DNA from: Perkinsus chesapeaki | Taxonomy: Eukaryota; Perkinsozoa; Perkinsida; Perkinsidae | Assembly (NCBI GenBank): GCA_013115145.1 | Contig: JAAPAO010000041.1 | Location: 45,685 to 109,684 of the forward strand | Length of the DNA: 64,000 bases | Reading direction: 5' to 3' | Shown here: in pieces, positions 21,585-33,646 of the stretch | How positions within the stretch are numbered: position 1 is the stretch's first letter | Layout of the letters: each line of letters begins with the position of its first letter | Notes under the pieces: generated by a model | The model's database searches: none | The model's input: only the letters and a program-made list of their open reading frames with translations | What the model was told of the DNA's origin: nothing | Made by a program: the position numbers and the translations under genes

Positions 21585-24218
21585 TTAAGCAGCTTGCTCC
21601 TCCTCCTCCTCTTCATCATCATTGGAATCCCCTCCTTCTAGCGCCGCCAATAGGTCATCCTCATCCACTGTTAGCCCGCCGACAAAGCCTTCTTCACTGC
21701 TACTGTCCACCTCAGTGCCACCACCAGTGCTATTGATACTGCCAACGTGATGCTTGTGCCGAGGGCTGCTCTCTCCATCACTTTCGTGAGGGTCTCTGGC
21801 ATACAACTGCGGTGCTTGCCAATGGACTCGCATTGGAGTAGATTCCACCACACTCAACTTGAACGGTCCGAACTACGATTAACACCAGATGCTTCACAGT
21901 AGGTGCTCCTTTAGGCAATACCTTCGGCCGCTGCCACGTTGCTAAGGCGTGGAGGAGATACCAAACATGGACCACCGGAACTCCCATGGCCATAGCCTGC
22001 TGAGCTTTCCTCGTCTCCATATTACTCGCTACTAGTACGTCTATTGGTGGTCCACCTACCAGAGGCATTAATACTCACATCATTCCGGGCCGCTCTACCT
22101 GATGACCCAGCAGCAGGGTGGGTTATGTCCGATATTATAGTAGCACCTAGCCTGTTCAAAAGGCGTATAACTGGGTGCTGCTCTGAATCCCAATAATTGC
22201 TCGGTACTAGACCAGAGTGCCCAACTCTAAGTCCCTGCGAAAGAGCTGCACTATATATCCGCACCCTACTACCTCGAGTGTCTGCTCTCGAATCGCTGGT
22301 ATTATTGGGCGTACGTCTAGCTTGTCAGGATCGAGATCGTCGCCAACACTAACTTGTCCAGTAACTCCCCATCTCTCAGATGGATTACCTAGTGGCCAGT
22401 TGAGCTGCAGCGTAAGTCCTAGCATGTATATTCCGCAGCATCCCTGTCACATAATGGAGCTGCTTATCAGAGTCAGCCATCTCCAACCACCTTAGGTCTC
22501 TAACCAGACAACAGTCACTCATCCCGTGCATCATCACTAACCGTGGCGGAGCTCCCTCCTCTGGTGGGGTAGGCGCTGATGAACTGCTTGTATCTGCCGG
22601 ATGATGGTACTCAGCCAGCGGAGCCATCGCCCTCTTGCCGGACCCAGCCGCTATTATAGCGTTCAATTGACCTGTTTATTAATAACGCTACCACGTTCCC
22701 CAATGTGGAGGACCTTCCAGAGAGACTCTTAGCCTCTCCGAGTCGGGAAAGAAAACATAAGGAGTGACCTTGATAAGGCTGTGTTCGTTATCTTTAGGCT
22801 CCCAAACATCATCACGGTCATCTACTATAACAGCCAAGCGATGATTCGATGGGAAGATCTTAGATAGCATCTACAACATGGTAAGCCTACTACATACGCG
22901 ACAGCGAAGCTATCTACCTTGCATGTTAATGCCGATTGTGTTGGACGAGCTATCAAACGAGGTGGAGCTGGAAGGGTGATAGATGACTACCTTAGGTGGT
23001 ATTGCCTACATCCAAAGTAGCGACATGTCGGATCCAAGGCTTTAAGTAGTCTAACAGCATATTCCCTGGTGCCATGGGTGTAGAGGTATAACTCATAGAG
23101 AGGCAGGATATCCTCAAGAAAGGTGTAACTGGGATACAATAGCCCTTGGCCCGTTCACGGTATTATTATTACAATCCGGGCCTCAATTTGAGATAGCAAC
23201 AGGTACCCGTCCTACTCCCTCTATTACCGATGAAAAACTGGTAAACCTACGATGAGCTGCTGCATTATTGGGTTCCCCTACGTACCCGCAACACTACCTT
23301 ATTCTCATCCAGTCTACCAGTCTCCTTATTAGGCGCCAAGTTATAGCATGTAACATCTGATTCGAGGATAATAGCCAATATAGGTGTATTGGACTACTCA
23401 CCAGGAAACAATAGATCAATTCTCTTATTAGTGACATGCAATATAGTATGGTCTATATCAAGTACAGCTACAAGCCTTCTAGAGGATGCTAATGTACGTA
23501 TAGTAGACGACTCCAAAGATGCAGCCAACGCCTAATACATCATCAACGTCTGTCCAATCACATCGGCCTTCCGGGAAGGCCGATGTGATGTAGGGAAGGC
23601 CCTTCCCTACAGCCGAGACTCTAATTCCTTCATCAGCGCTTAGGAACTCAGTAGCGTAATAGCCCCCCTTCTGCATCGCCAATCTTCGCTCTGAAGACAC
23701 GAAAGATGGGAAGTCCTCCTGTAGGGTATCAATACCATCATCGCTGTCCAATTGCTCGCTACCATCGTCCTCATTATCATCATCCTCTTCATCCTCATAA
23801 TCATCTCCCATGCTCAACGGTGTATCCGTCCAAGGGCTGGCTGAAGATTGCCCTCCATTGGGCCCACCCTCGTTCACTTGGTCCACTATAGCGCAGCAGT
23901 TGGCACACATTCCTTGCCAGACCAGATCATGTGGACACTGACAAGCCGGGCAATCACAACTCGACCCCGACCACTTTCCAACACTACATCCCCCTTTTGC
24001 TGTTCCAGTGCGTCTGGTGACTTCCCCCCGATAGCCTGCCGCTTCGGAGATGACTGCTCATTCCCATCCAGATTATCCATCACACCCATCCCCGCTTTAC
24101 GCTTTGTTGCACCCTCCTTCGATGGTAACGGCGGTAAGATATTCTGACTGCCATCACTTGACGCTGCATTATCGCCAGGCGAGTTGGAGACGGATGATGA
24201 TGGTGATGATGATAACAT
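21585..24218 (-). CDS. FCP1-type RNA polymerase II CTD phosphatase with BRCT domain
   Basis: Phosphatase predicted to remove phosphates from the RNA polymerase II C-terminal repeat. The ATG is at 24218, with a Ser-rich start. A Cys/His segment CPHDLVWQGMCANCC (about 23890-23940) matches the zinc-binding-like N-terminal motif of FCP1. The catalytic DxDxT signature is LVAVLDIDHTILHVT (about 23430-23475). Further exons give YELYLYTHGTREYAVRLL (about 23080) and VIVDDRDDVWEP (about 22795-22835), the family's DDR motif. A BRCT domain lies at about 21930-22250, with a late VPVVHVWYLLHA core. The C-terminus is strongly acidic, as in FCP1. It contains two abutting perfect hairpins at 23558-23611. It lies 150 bp downstream of the FYVE-lipase start on the same strand. 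Several small introns are inferred but not all placed. Confidence 0.85.
23558..23588. repeat. Perfect hairpin 1 inside CTD phosphatase exon
   Basis: Inverted repeat with 15-bp perfect arms (left 23558-23572, right 23574-23588) and a single central base. It lies in a coding stretch of the FCP1-type gene. Confidence 0.9.
23589..23611. repeat. Perfect hairpin 2, directly abutting hairpin 1
   Basis: Inverted repeat with 11-bp perfect arms (23589-23599 and 23601-23611) and a single central base. It starts at the base after hairpin 1 ends. Confidence 0.9.
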
Positions 24219-24474
24219 CGGCCGGGTGTCACACTAGGAATAATGTGGTGCGCCGCCCAAACTGGACATAAACACTAAAAGAAGGAATCGCCCGTTCCTC
24301 CCTTTACAAATTTCACCAACACTTAGCACTTCTGAAAATTCTGAAACAAATTTACTGAAACCGCATCAGCCGCTCCACTCTGGTTCGTGAAAAGACCGAC
24401 AGAGTTGCGGTCACGGCGAGGCAGTATCGATATTAAATAGTCAAGTAGTCACGTGAAGTATTATAGTAACAACT

Positions 24475-25785
24475 TTACCGTGGGCTTATCCTCACACCAA
24501 GAATCTCCTGCCTCACGAGCTCGTAGACATAGAAATTTATACCGACTGCCGGTATAACTTTAATTAGCTCTGGTACCTGTGAGAGTGGATCCTAATTTCC
24601 TGAGCTACCCCCTGCTTCTCTTAACCTACCAACCCCCTGTAAAGGCCTCTTATGGACTCCTTAGCGATTATCTCTTTTGCCACGGCAATGAAACTAGGAG
24701 CTGCCATACCAACACACATCTGCTGTCGCCGTCGAATTAAGTCTAATGGGAATATGATAGTCGATGCTGTAGTGCCTAGGGAGTGTTGCAAGCTGACATA
24801 GAGTGCCCGGTGAACTCTACTACCAGCCATAGCACCGCACAGCAAGCTTGATACCCAGGTCCCACGCTGCTTATCCGACGCATTAAACGACTGTATTCCA
24901 AGAACTTGTCGGAATATCCACTTCTCCATTTCTATGGCTCTAACCTACCAATAGAACTCTACAAAGTGCTCTTCTTTATGGCCTTACTTGCAGCGTCTCG
25001 TATATCGCAAAATTGATAGCTATGTTAAGTCCCTGGCACCATATTGTTACGCCAAGCCCTTTAAAGAGTGAACTTAAACCCTCCGTACGTGAAATCTCAC
25101 GGAGCGTTGGTACAATACCCCAATTACGGACGGTATCATTGGTAGCCAGCCGGGTCCGGACCAGGTCGAGAGGGTATGTCACAACCTGATAACGTGAAAA
25201 AGTAAATATAAGACTAATCTTATGGCGGGCAGTGAGCCCCAAATTACATTGGCTGCGCAACCTCCCATGAACCCAGCAATAAACCTGCAAGAGATGCCAG
25301 GATCCGTGGGGGAAGACCACAAAGGATGCATTAGAAGTTTGGCTTTCTCATAGACATAATAGTTGATGGCACCGCAAGGGAACTTGTGTATTACTGATAC
25401 TAAATTACCTGACAGCTATATTAGTAAATAATGTAGAACTCCTTATCTTAGGTTGATTCGAGTAAGATACAAATCAGATCAGTTTACGTTAACCCCCTCC
25501 ACACTACCTCTCCACATACTGCTCAATCCTTCTTTTTCTAATATGTTCTTCATTGTTTTATATATAGAATCATGCGAATGTACGGTTTTAGTAGCCCCCA
25601 TAGAGCTCACCTAAACCGTACCATATCTCATTCCGCCCCATTCCTATTATTACCTGATAAAGTATCGTCAGCCTCGACAACGGTGCTGTAACGGTCTTAG
25701 CGGTAGCGCTACCACATGACCCTCCCAGTAGACTGGCCCAAACTTTATAGTCCTGCTGGCTGTTAGCAGTCATGCTCGATGCCAT
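24475..25785 (-). CDS. Mitochondrial carrier family (SLC25) protein
   Basis: Six-helix solute carrier of the mitochondrial inner membrane or a related organelle. The ATG at 25785 was chosen because the open frame farther upstream begins with TTG. Three repeats are visible. The first is an N-terminal LGGSCGSATAKTVTAPLSRL. The second is built on TIIFPLDLIRRRQQ followed by KESIRGLYRGL, and the third on VVTYPLDLVRTRLA followed by EGLSSLFKGL; the assignment of these two to order 2 and 3 follows their exon order on the minus strand. The Px(D/E)xx(R/K) signatures (PLDLIR, PLDLVR) are intact, while the first repeat has PLSRLT. The C-terminal exon, ELIKVIPAVGINFYVYELVRQ, ends with TAA at 24475. Introns of about 45-110 bp are inferred. 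The PLSRLT form and LIKVIPA end recall CoA/adenine-nucleotide-type carriers, but the substrate is not determined. Confidence 0.85.
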
Positions 25786-25872
25786 TGGCCTGGAGTTCCC
25801 CAAAAAAATTCCGGAAAATCTTGCGTACTTAACCTTTCCTAACGATTACCAGCGTTTCCCGTCATTCGAGCG

Positions 25873-26290
25873 TCAATTCAGGCTTTTGGCAGCCCTTTCT
25901 ACCATGAACCAAGCTTCTTCGTCCCGAGTAAACGATAGCGCTCGTTGGACCGACACACGCTCTCGAGTTTTAGGAGTAAGCAGGCCACTGTGCTCGATTA
26001 GCATCGGATCATAGGTGGAAGATGCCACTTTGGGCACCTTTAATGCTGGCGGCAGACGAACGAATAGCTCATTAAAGGGACGCAACCCTCAGGGCGAGTG
26101 AGCCTCTTCTCGGGTTTTTGGGTTATTAGAGGTCTATAAGATACCAACCGAATAAATCGGCGATTCCTAAGCACCACGAGTGTTTCCCCTACACTGTGAA
26201 GGGTCAACATATACTCCATTCTGCCTGCAGCGAAGTGAAGGGTCCTGCTGAAGATTATCGTAAAGCAGGCGGTCTATCGAGAAATATTGC
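25873..26290 (-). CDS. Possible small uncharacterised gene
   Basis: Low-confidence gene. Two coding-like blocks lie in order on the minus strand. The first (about 26105-26285) includes MEYMLTLHSVGETLVVLRNR, resembling a WD-repeat or beta-rich strand pattern. The second (25873-26085) is a 70-codon open frame including LRPFNELFVRLPPALKVPK and ends in a stop. They are in different frames and would need a small intron near 26085. No start codon is secure. I do not recognise a family. Confidence 0.3.
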
Positions 26291-26875
26291 TGGTAGTAAG
26301 GGGATCACCTAAGTCAGGAATCTGGTAGGAACAACTTAGCCATGTCTACTAGCCATTCCTATACCATGAAGCTTCCAACATGCGAGGCCTGACCTTTCGT
26401 GACCAACGATGGGGTTTTCTAGGTGACTGCACTATAAAGAATGACCTCAACATGTGGTACTATGGGCATAACAGGAATTACTATGGGGGACATGTTGGCT
26501 CTTTTAATACCAAGCTTTACCGTTCTGAGGACATGAGACAATAGCGTGTGTTCATACTCGGTGTTCCCACTCACTCTCGTTTGAGTTGTCTGAACGTCTG
26601 TTCGACTGCAGTGATACTCGTGGGCGAACAGTTGTACTCGATTTCTCCTGTTAATGCATTCGTCCTCAATCGCTGCACCGGAGAGATCACTTGGAGCCCG
26701 GTCTGGTGTTCTAAAGCCCAGTGCTTCCACCAATGCTTTAGCAAAGGGTAGGAATGAAGGGGCGCACGCGCAGCCCTTAGGCAAAAGTAGGAGGGCGTAT
26801 ACCCTAAAGTCGCTGAACTGATAGGGTCAGGTGTCTCGGCTCGGGAGCTAGGCGCTGATTTATTAACCGTTCTTA
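26291..26875. other. Region without supported gene
   Basis: Overlapping minus-strand frames of 121 and 122 codons exist here, but they are compositionally unremarkable, mutually overlapping and match no family I recognise. The region is likely the PACRG promoter plus intergenic DNA. Confidence 0.4.
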
Positions 26876-27910
26876 ATGCACAAAGTGTTCCTAATGAGTG
26901 TTTGGGAAGAACAAGGTAAAAGTATATCGGAGCCTTCATTTGCCGACTCGCATACTCTCAGATTCGCATCGTGGGGCTCGGGACCGCCGAGGGCGGGAAG
27001 CACGCGCTGGCGTCGTGACGTCAGACTTGAGAAAAAATGCAGGATTTTCGAATCTAGTGGTCATCCCGCGACACAGTTTAAGAAGATGTACGAGCGAGGA
27101 GATATCCCGATCATGATAAAGCATGGTAAGTAAGGGACTCCTTGAGCAGAAGAGCCTTCTGCCGGAGTCGAACCGACGACCTCCCGCTTACTAAGCGGGT
27201 GCTCTACCAACTAAGCTAAGAAGGCTTAGTTCCACTACTTGTCCATACTCGGTCGTTCTATCAGGTACAAAGAGCTACCTAGAATGGAAGGTTCCTATAT
27301 CTAAGCTCGACTATCAGCATTTCCTGCCCGTCTTCATCGACGGTATTCGAGAGAAAAGTGAACCGTACGTTCTGTGTCTTATAAGCTCTGGCATCTTCAC
27401 CCAATTCAAGGTACCGGTTTGTCGCTCGAGAGGGTTCCCTTACACTTCTTCGCGAAGGGACTGAGGCTAAGATACTCGCTGCTGTACCGCAGTGCATCAC
27501 ACCGCTCAAGCTGGCTCTTAATACAAGGGACCCAGATACTGTGGTGAGGCAGCAATTGAAACAAACTTCCGGAAGACTGCGCAGGTCAATGCACTTCATG
27601 TGCTCCAGCTGTTGGCCAAGACTTCACCGTTGGTCGGGGAGTCGCTAGTGCCGTATTACCGGCACCTTCTTCCCGTATTGAATATATTCAAAGCCAAAAA
27701 ACGTAACACTCGTGATTCCATGGACTATGCCCAGCGGAAACAGGACTGGAGAAATCTGGGTAACTGCCAGCATACCACGCTTCCTCGACTTAGCTGCCAT
27801 TAGGCACTCTCATCGAAGAGACACTCAACGTATTGGAGCTCACTGGTGGAGAAGATGCCTTCGTTAATATCAAATACATGGTTCCGACATACGAGAGCTG
27901 CGTCTACTGA
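26876..27910 (+). CDS. PACRG: Parkin co-regulated gene protein (PACRG), flagellar inner-junction protein
   Basis: Axonemal protein that with FAP20 forms the inner junction between A and B tubules of the doublet microtubule. The ATG at 26876 with introns 27126-27264, 27365-27410, 27544-27584 and 27760-27803 gives 254 residues with an exact frame. Family blocks appear in order: [71 protein letters not shown], and finally [19 protein letters not shown] just before the stop. These are near-identical to animal and protist PACRG. The N-terminal 50-60 residues are less conserved and the start is less sure than the core. The first intron is three times longer than the others and contains a tRNA-Thr on the opposite strand. 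Its 3' end converges with that of RPT2, 135 bp apart. Confidence 0.93.
27154..27225 (-). tRNA. tRNA-Thr(AGT)
   Basis: A 72-nt cloverleaf on the minus strand. It has a 7-bp acceptor stem (GCCTTCT with AGAAGGC), a D-arm with the invariant GG, an anticodon stem CCCGC/GCGGG enclosing TTAGTAA (anticodon AGT), and a T-arm with GGTTCGACTCC. It lies wholly inside intron 1 of PACRG, antisense to it, and so must be transcribed independently by RNA polymerase III from its internal A and B boxes. Confidence 0.95.
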
Positions 27911-28045
27911 GAATGGCATGACGTCTGTTGTTCTTCCGATGTCCTTCAGGAATCTGCGTTTGGTTCTTATTGATTATTGAACTCCCGTGTACACAACAAA
28001 CCGTTAATGAAACGCACTCAGTGTATCCCCTCTACCGCTGCAACT

Positions 28046-29983
<1,938 letters not shown>

Positions 29984-30286
29984 AGTATGATACTTTTACA
30001 CAAGGAGGAGGACGAAGAAGAAGATAATATAAAGGGTCAAAAAACCTGCAAGAGAATGCCAACAAGAGCCGATAACACAAATACTGTTGATTGGCGATGA
30101 CAAGGCGAGCGCCCTGTTAATAAAGAAAAGGCCAGGGGTAACAAAGTCAGCTGGCAAACTGTTAGAAAAGTCTAGAATTATCCCAATCGAAGGATCGATG
30201 CTATCTCCTCGACTCACGATATGTTTTGACGATGAAATTGGACAGGCGCACAACTCCAGCAGCCAGACAATGAAGTATATGGCATA

Positions 30287-31620
30287 CTACACCACGTCCA
30301 TAACAGGATCGATGCGGCTGCTGCCGTTGTTGCCAACTGTCGTGGATTGCTCACTGAGCTTCCTGGGCATGCCACCATCTATGACAGTGGCAGGCTGACC
30401 AAAGTAACTGCAAAGTAACCAATAACATGATACCATTATACCCAGCAGCCTCTACGTGTTGAATGTCATTGATCCCATACTCATATTAGCCTGGCTGCGT
30501 GACGATCTGAACCTTCTCTGGGAGTTTAAGAGCTCTCGGGAACGCACCTATTAGAGGTCAACCAGCTGCCAGGTGATATAGTTTAGCTCCTACCTCCGAC
30601 AGCATCTCTTCTTGATGAGCTCTAAGCCTCTTGGGCCACCATCTCCAAATGTACATCTAACGATGATGATACGACGATATAACAATTGATGATGCCTTTG
30701 TATTACTTGGAAAAATAAAACAAGGGCGAACAGAGCCAATGCCAAAATAGAGTGTTTAAGCCCATAAAGCAGCGCTCTGATAGGGAAGAATTCAGAACGT
30801 AAAGATAATGGCGCCTTACACCCCACAACCCAGGCCACAGATCAGGCTAGTGGCACTGGTAACAAACCAGAATGCTGGCTCTCGGAAAAACATCCAATAG
30901 CGTGCTGACTTAAGCTCCGCTACGAAACGTGGTAACATCGGATAAGGAACCTAGAGAGGAATTCAAGGGGAGCAATAAAGAAATATAGTACCTTATTGAA
31001 CGCCAGACTGCGGGCGTATGATGCAGTGACGCTACACAAGCCAGATAGTCCAGAAAGGCTCATGAACGTGACATATAGCGGTGCTACCACCATCGCGTAA
31101 CCAGTAGACCTCTCGAGCCAATCAACGGACGGCACCTAATAGATGTTAAAGGTTACTAATTACTAAATTGTGCCCACCATTAATCCAGCAAATGCCACTC
31201 CCATCAAAAGAGCACTTGCTATGGCAAGCTGCTCCGAGTCATGTAGAAGTCTTTCCGATACCCACATAGTAGCTGGTCTTTGATCTATACAATCATTGGC
31301 GAGCTCTATGACTTGAAGCCAGCTCCTAAATATTCAGCACCTTCCTTGACACTATAGCTACTCTTATTACCCAAAGCTGAAATCATCAACATTATTTTTA
31401 ACACTCGATATGGCTGATTGGGTGGCTACCAATACTGAGTTACGTCTGATCAGACCATTAACCTTCTAATCGTCATTAGTTTATACCTTTTCAGCTGCCC
31501 ATCCCCCTCGGACCCTGTCCATTCGTCAGATCTTCTAGTCTCCAACCGAGCTGTTGTTTCTCCAGTATTCTCGGATGGTGGAACAGGAGGCGTTCCTGCC
31601 CGTCGTGGAGGAGATCTCAT
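30287..31620 (-). CDS. Uncharacterised multi-pass membrane protein
   Basis: I do not recognise a family. The ATG at 31620 opens a Pro/Arg-rich cytosolic-type N-terminus (MRSPPRRAGTPPVPPSENTG). Small introns then join exons encoding at least four hydrophobic helices. These include LAIASALLMGVAFAGLM (about 31170-31235), GYAMVVAPLYVTFMSLSGLS (about 31040-31100), FREPAFWFVTSATSLICGLG (about 30835-30890) and HSILALALFALVLFF (about 30715-30760). An Arg-rich juxtamembrane stretch (WRWWPKRLRAHQEE) follows, then a Ser-rich polar tail ending at a TAG at 30287. The topology resembles small four-helix channel or TMEM-type proteins, but no catalytic or pore motif is apparent. Exon 1-2 joining near 31390-31460 is not resolved. 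The start lies 232 bp from divergent MBF1. Confidence 0.55.
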
Positions 31621-31694
31621 CCAGTTTTAATACGTTAACTAAGAGCGATGCAGTTAGCATGTGACGTGTCACGCAGTTTTCTGAAAACAAAAAA

Positions 31695-31776
31695 TGGATA
31701 TGCCGGGGATAGAACCCGCAACCTTTTGGTTCCAACTCTCACTTGGGCGCGCGCTACTACCAAATTAATAGCTTGA
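31695..31776 (-). pseudogene. tRNA-Leu-like sequence (anticodon GAG), probably degenerate
   Basis: Minus-strand sequence with an anticodon arm CCAA-GTGAGAG-TTGG (anticodon GAG), a perfect long variable arm AACC-AAAA-GGTT typical of class II tRNAs, and a T-arm with GGTTCTATCCC. The 5' side does not pair with the 3' acceptor strand and the D-arm/A box is poor. It is most likely a tRNA-Leu remnant in the intergenic space between two divergent genes. Confidence 0.4.
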
Positions 31777-31852
31777 GCACACACAACGTGTGGTTACTTG
31801 GCGTGACTCTATCTTCTTAACACAGTTCATATCAAGCTTTATATCTTACAAA

Positions 31853-32422
31853 ATGGTTCGCGTTAACGCTGATGTGTCGCAAGACTGGAACCCTGTTGTC
31901 CTCAGTAAAGGTCGACCGAAGAATCCTGCCAGCAAAACTGCCGTGAATGACGCCAGGAGGTGTGAGGTTAAATACTACGGTCAAGTAGTTAATATGGATG
32001 CATGCTTAGGACCGGTCAAGGTGTAGAGGTCACCCAGAAGTGGCGAAGTGGTCAGAACATGAGCACTAAGGAGGGGCTTCCTGCCAATGCTGCTAAGCTC
32101 GATCAGGATAATGCCGTAAGTTGATCTAGTACTGTTGTGGGTTAATGCCGCTGTCAGGTCTACAAGCATGCTCATGTTAGTACCGAGTTCCGTCATGCTC
32201 TTCAACAAGCCAGACTTGCTAAGAAGATGAGTCAAGCGGAGCTTGCCAAGGCCATCAACGAGAAGCCTACTGTCATCAATGAGTAACAGGATCTCTCAAG
32301 GTAAAAATCATCCGGTCTATTTTAGGTACGAGTCTGGCAAGGCTATCCCCAATGGTGCCATCGTCAGCAAGCTTAACAGGGCACTCGGCACCCGTCTGCC
32401 TAAGGCCAAAGCTGCTAACTAA
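31853..32422 (+). CDS. MBF1: Multiprotein bridging factor 1 (MBF1)
   Basis: Transcriptional co-activator that links sequence-specific factors to TBP and also protects reading frame on collided ribosomes. The ATG at 31853, with introns 31960-32009, 32116-32157 and 32283-32325, gives 144 residues in exact frame, the normal size for the family. The N-terminal MBF1 domain includes DWNPVVLSKGRPKNP. The C-terminal helix-turn-helix (Xre/Cro type) includes LQQARLAKKMSQAELAKAIN, then INEYESGKAIPN and LNRALGTRL. The C-terminus is Lys/Ala-rich. The gene is compact and divergent from the membrane protein at 31620. Confidence 0.95.
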
Positions 32423-32687
32423 GTATGATTATGACGTATGTTCAGCTAGATGCTAGTGGCAGAGGAACTTTACACACTTCTGTGCGATCCTTGTGGGCCT
32501 CAGCACCAGCAGCAGCATCATCATTATCGACTACTATACAGTTTCTAACATTATTTACAAGGATTAACGTTGGTATAGGATGCAACCATTTCTCTCTAAG
32601 AACACCCTTGTACACCTCCTCCCTTTCCCTGTAACCCCTTCCGTTGTGTTCCACCGCAGTGCTGTCAATATATCCACTCAGTACCCC

Positions 32688-33410
32688 ATGTCGACACCAC
32701 AAACGCCAGGTCCTTATTTACCTATTTTCATTGATCCACCGGAACCAATAGGCCATTCGAATGCCGCGGTGCCTCCCAAACCAGAAGGCATGACTGTTAA
32801 AGAGTTATTAGTGATACACCACACTGCGAGGTACCCTCCGTGGCTCCGAAGCCGACGGTAACATCGTTGGCTTCAGGTTTATGAGGATACATGGAGACCA
32901 AGCTGAGATTGTATGTCGGCTAAATCCAGCTATGGAGGCTTATGTACCATTTCTGTCACCAGAGCATCCATATAATGCATACTACTCGTAGATCTACTGC
33001 TGCTTCGAAGGCTTAGATAGTCCTTATTTCAGGTACGTTAAAAAATACAATATAACCCTCAGTCAGATGCTAGACTCTACACCGGCTTATGGTTGCCTCC
33101 TACCTCCCGGATGGAAAGAACAGGACAAACAACTGTAACCATTTTGCACCGATCCAACAATATCACTTTCCCCTCTTCAGACGAGAGTACATCACAGCTT
33201 CTTCGGAGAGTTGTACGTCTCAACCCAGCGCACAAAAGTGAGACTATCTACTCATCTTTACGTATTAGTTCCTTCTGTATCAGAGCCCACCCTGTCAGCA
33301 TCGATTTGACACCACTATCATCTACCTCTGGACCACACGGTCCATTACTAACTGATGCTTTTAGCGGTGGCCTCGAAGCCAGTGATGATGATGACTCATT
33401 AGTGTCCTGA
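32688..33410 (+). CDS. SURP (SWAP) domain protein, probable splicing factor
   Basis: The ATG at 32688 and introns at 32831-32876, 32988-33032, 33135-33180 and 33238-33268 give 184 residues in exact frame. One SURP module spans about residues 35-85: VIHHTARFMRIHGDQAEIV followed by NPAMEAYVPFLSPEHPYNAY and then YSYVKKY. The F-L-x(3)-H-P-x-N-x-Y-Y end is diagnostic of SURP domains in SF3A1, SFSWAP and related pre-mRNA splicing factors. The N-terminus is Pro-rich and the C-terminus ends in an acidic EASDDDD stretch. It is much shorter than SF3A1 and lacks a ubiquitin-like domain, so I assign only the domain. The 31-bp fourth intron is among the shortest here. Confidence 0.72.
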
Positions 33411-33646
33411 GTGCTGCTGTTTGTTGTTGTATACCATTCTACCACACTATGACCGTGTTCATCTTTGTTACACTTTGCCTTTTACTACATGTCATAGCCT
33501 TGAAGTTTGTAATTATGCATTCACACAGTACTCCAGGGTTTATCCCATCCTCAACAGGAGTATCCTAGCTTCACCCGTGCTCTCTGCACTGGAAATGGAG
33601 GTCCGTATAATATTTAATTTCGATACCAACACGGCACTTACGTAGA
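33411..33646. other. Convergent intergenic region
   Basis: Convergent space between the SURP gene (+) and the heptatricopeptide-like gene (-). No supported feature was seen. Confidence 0.4.
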
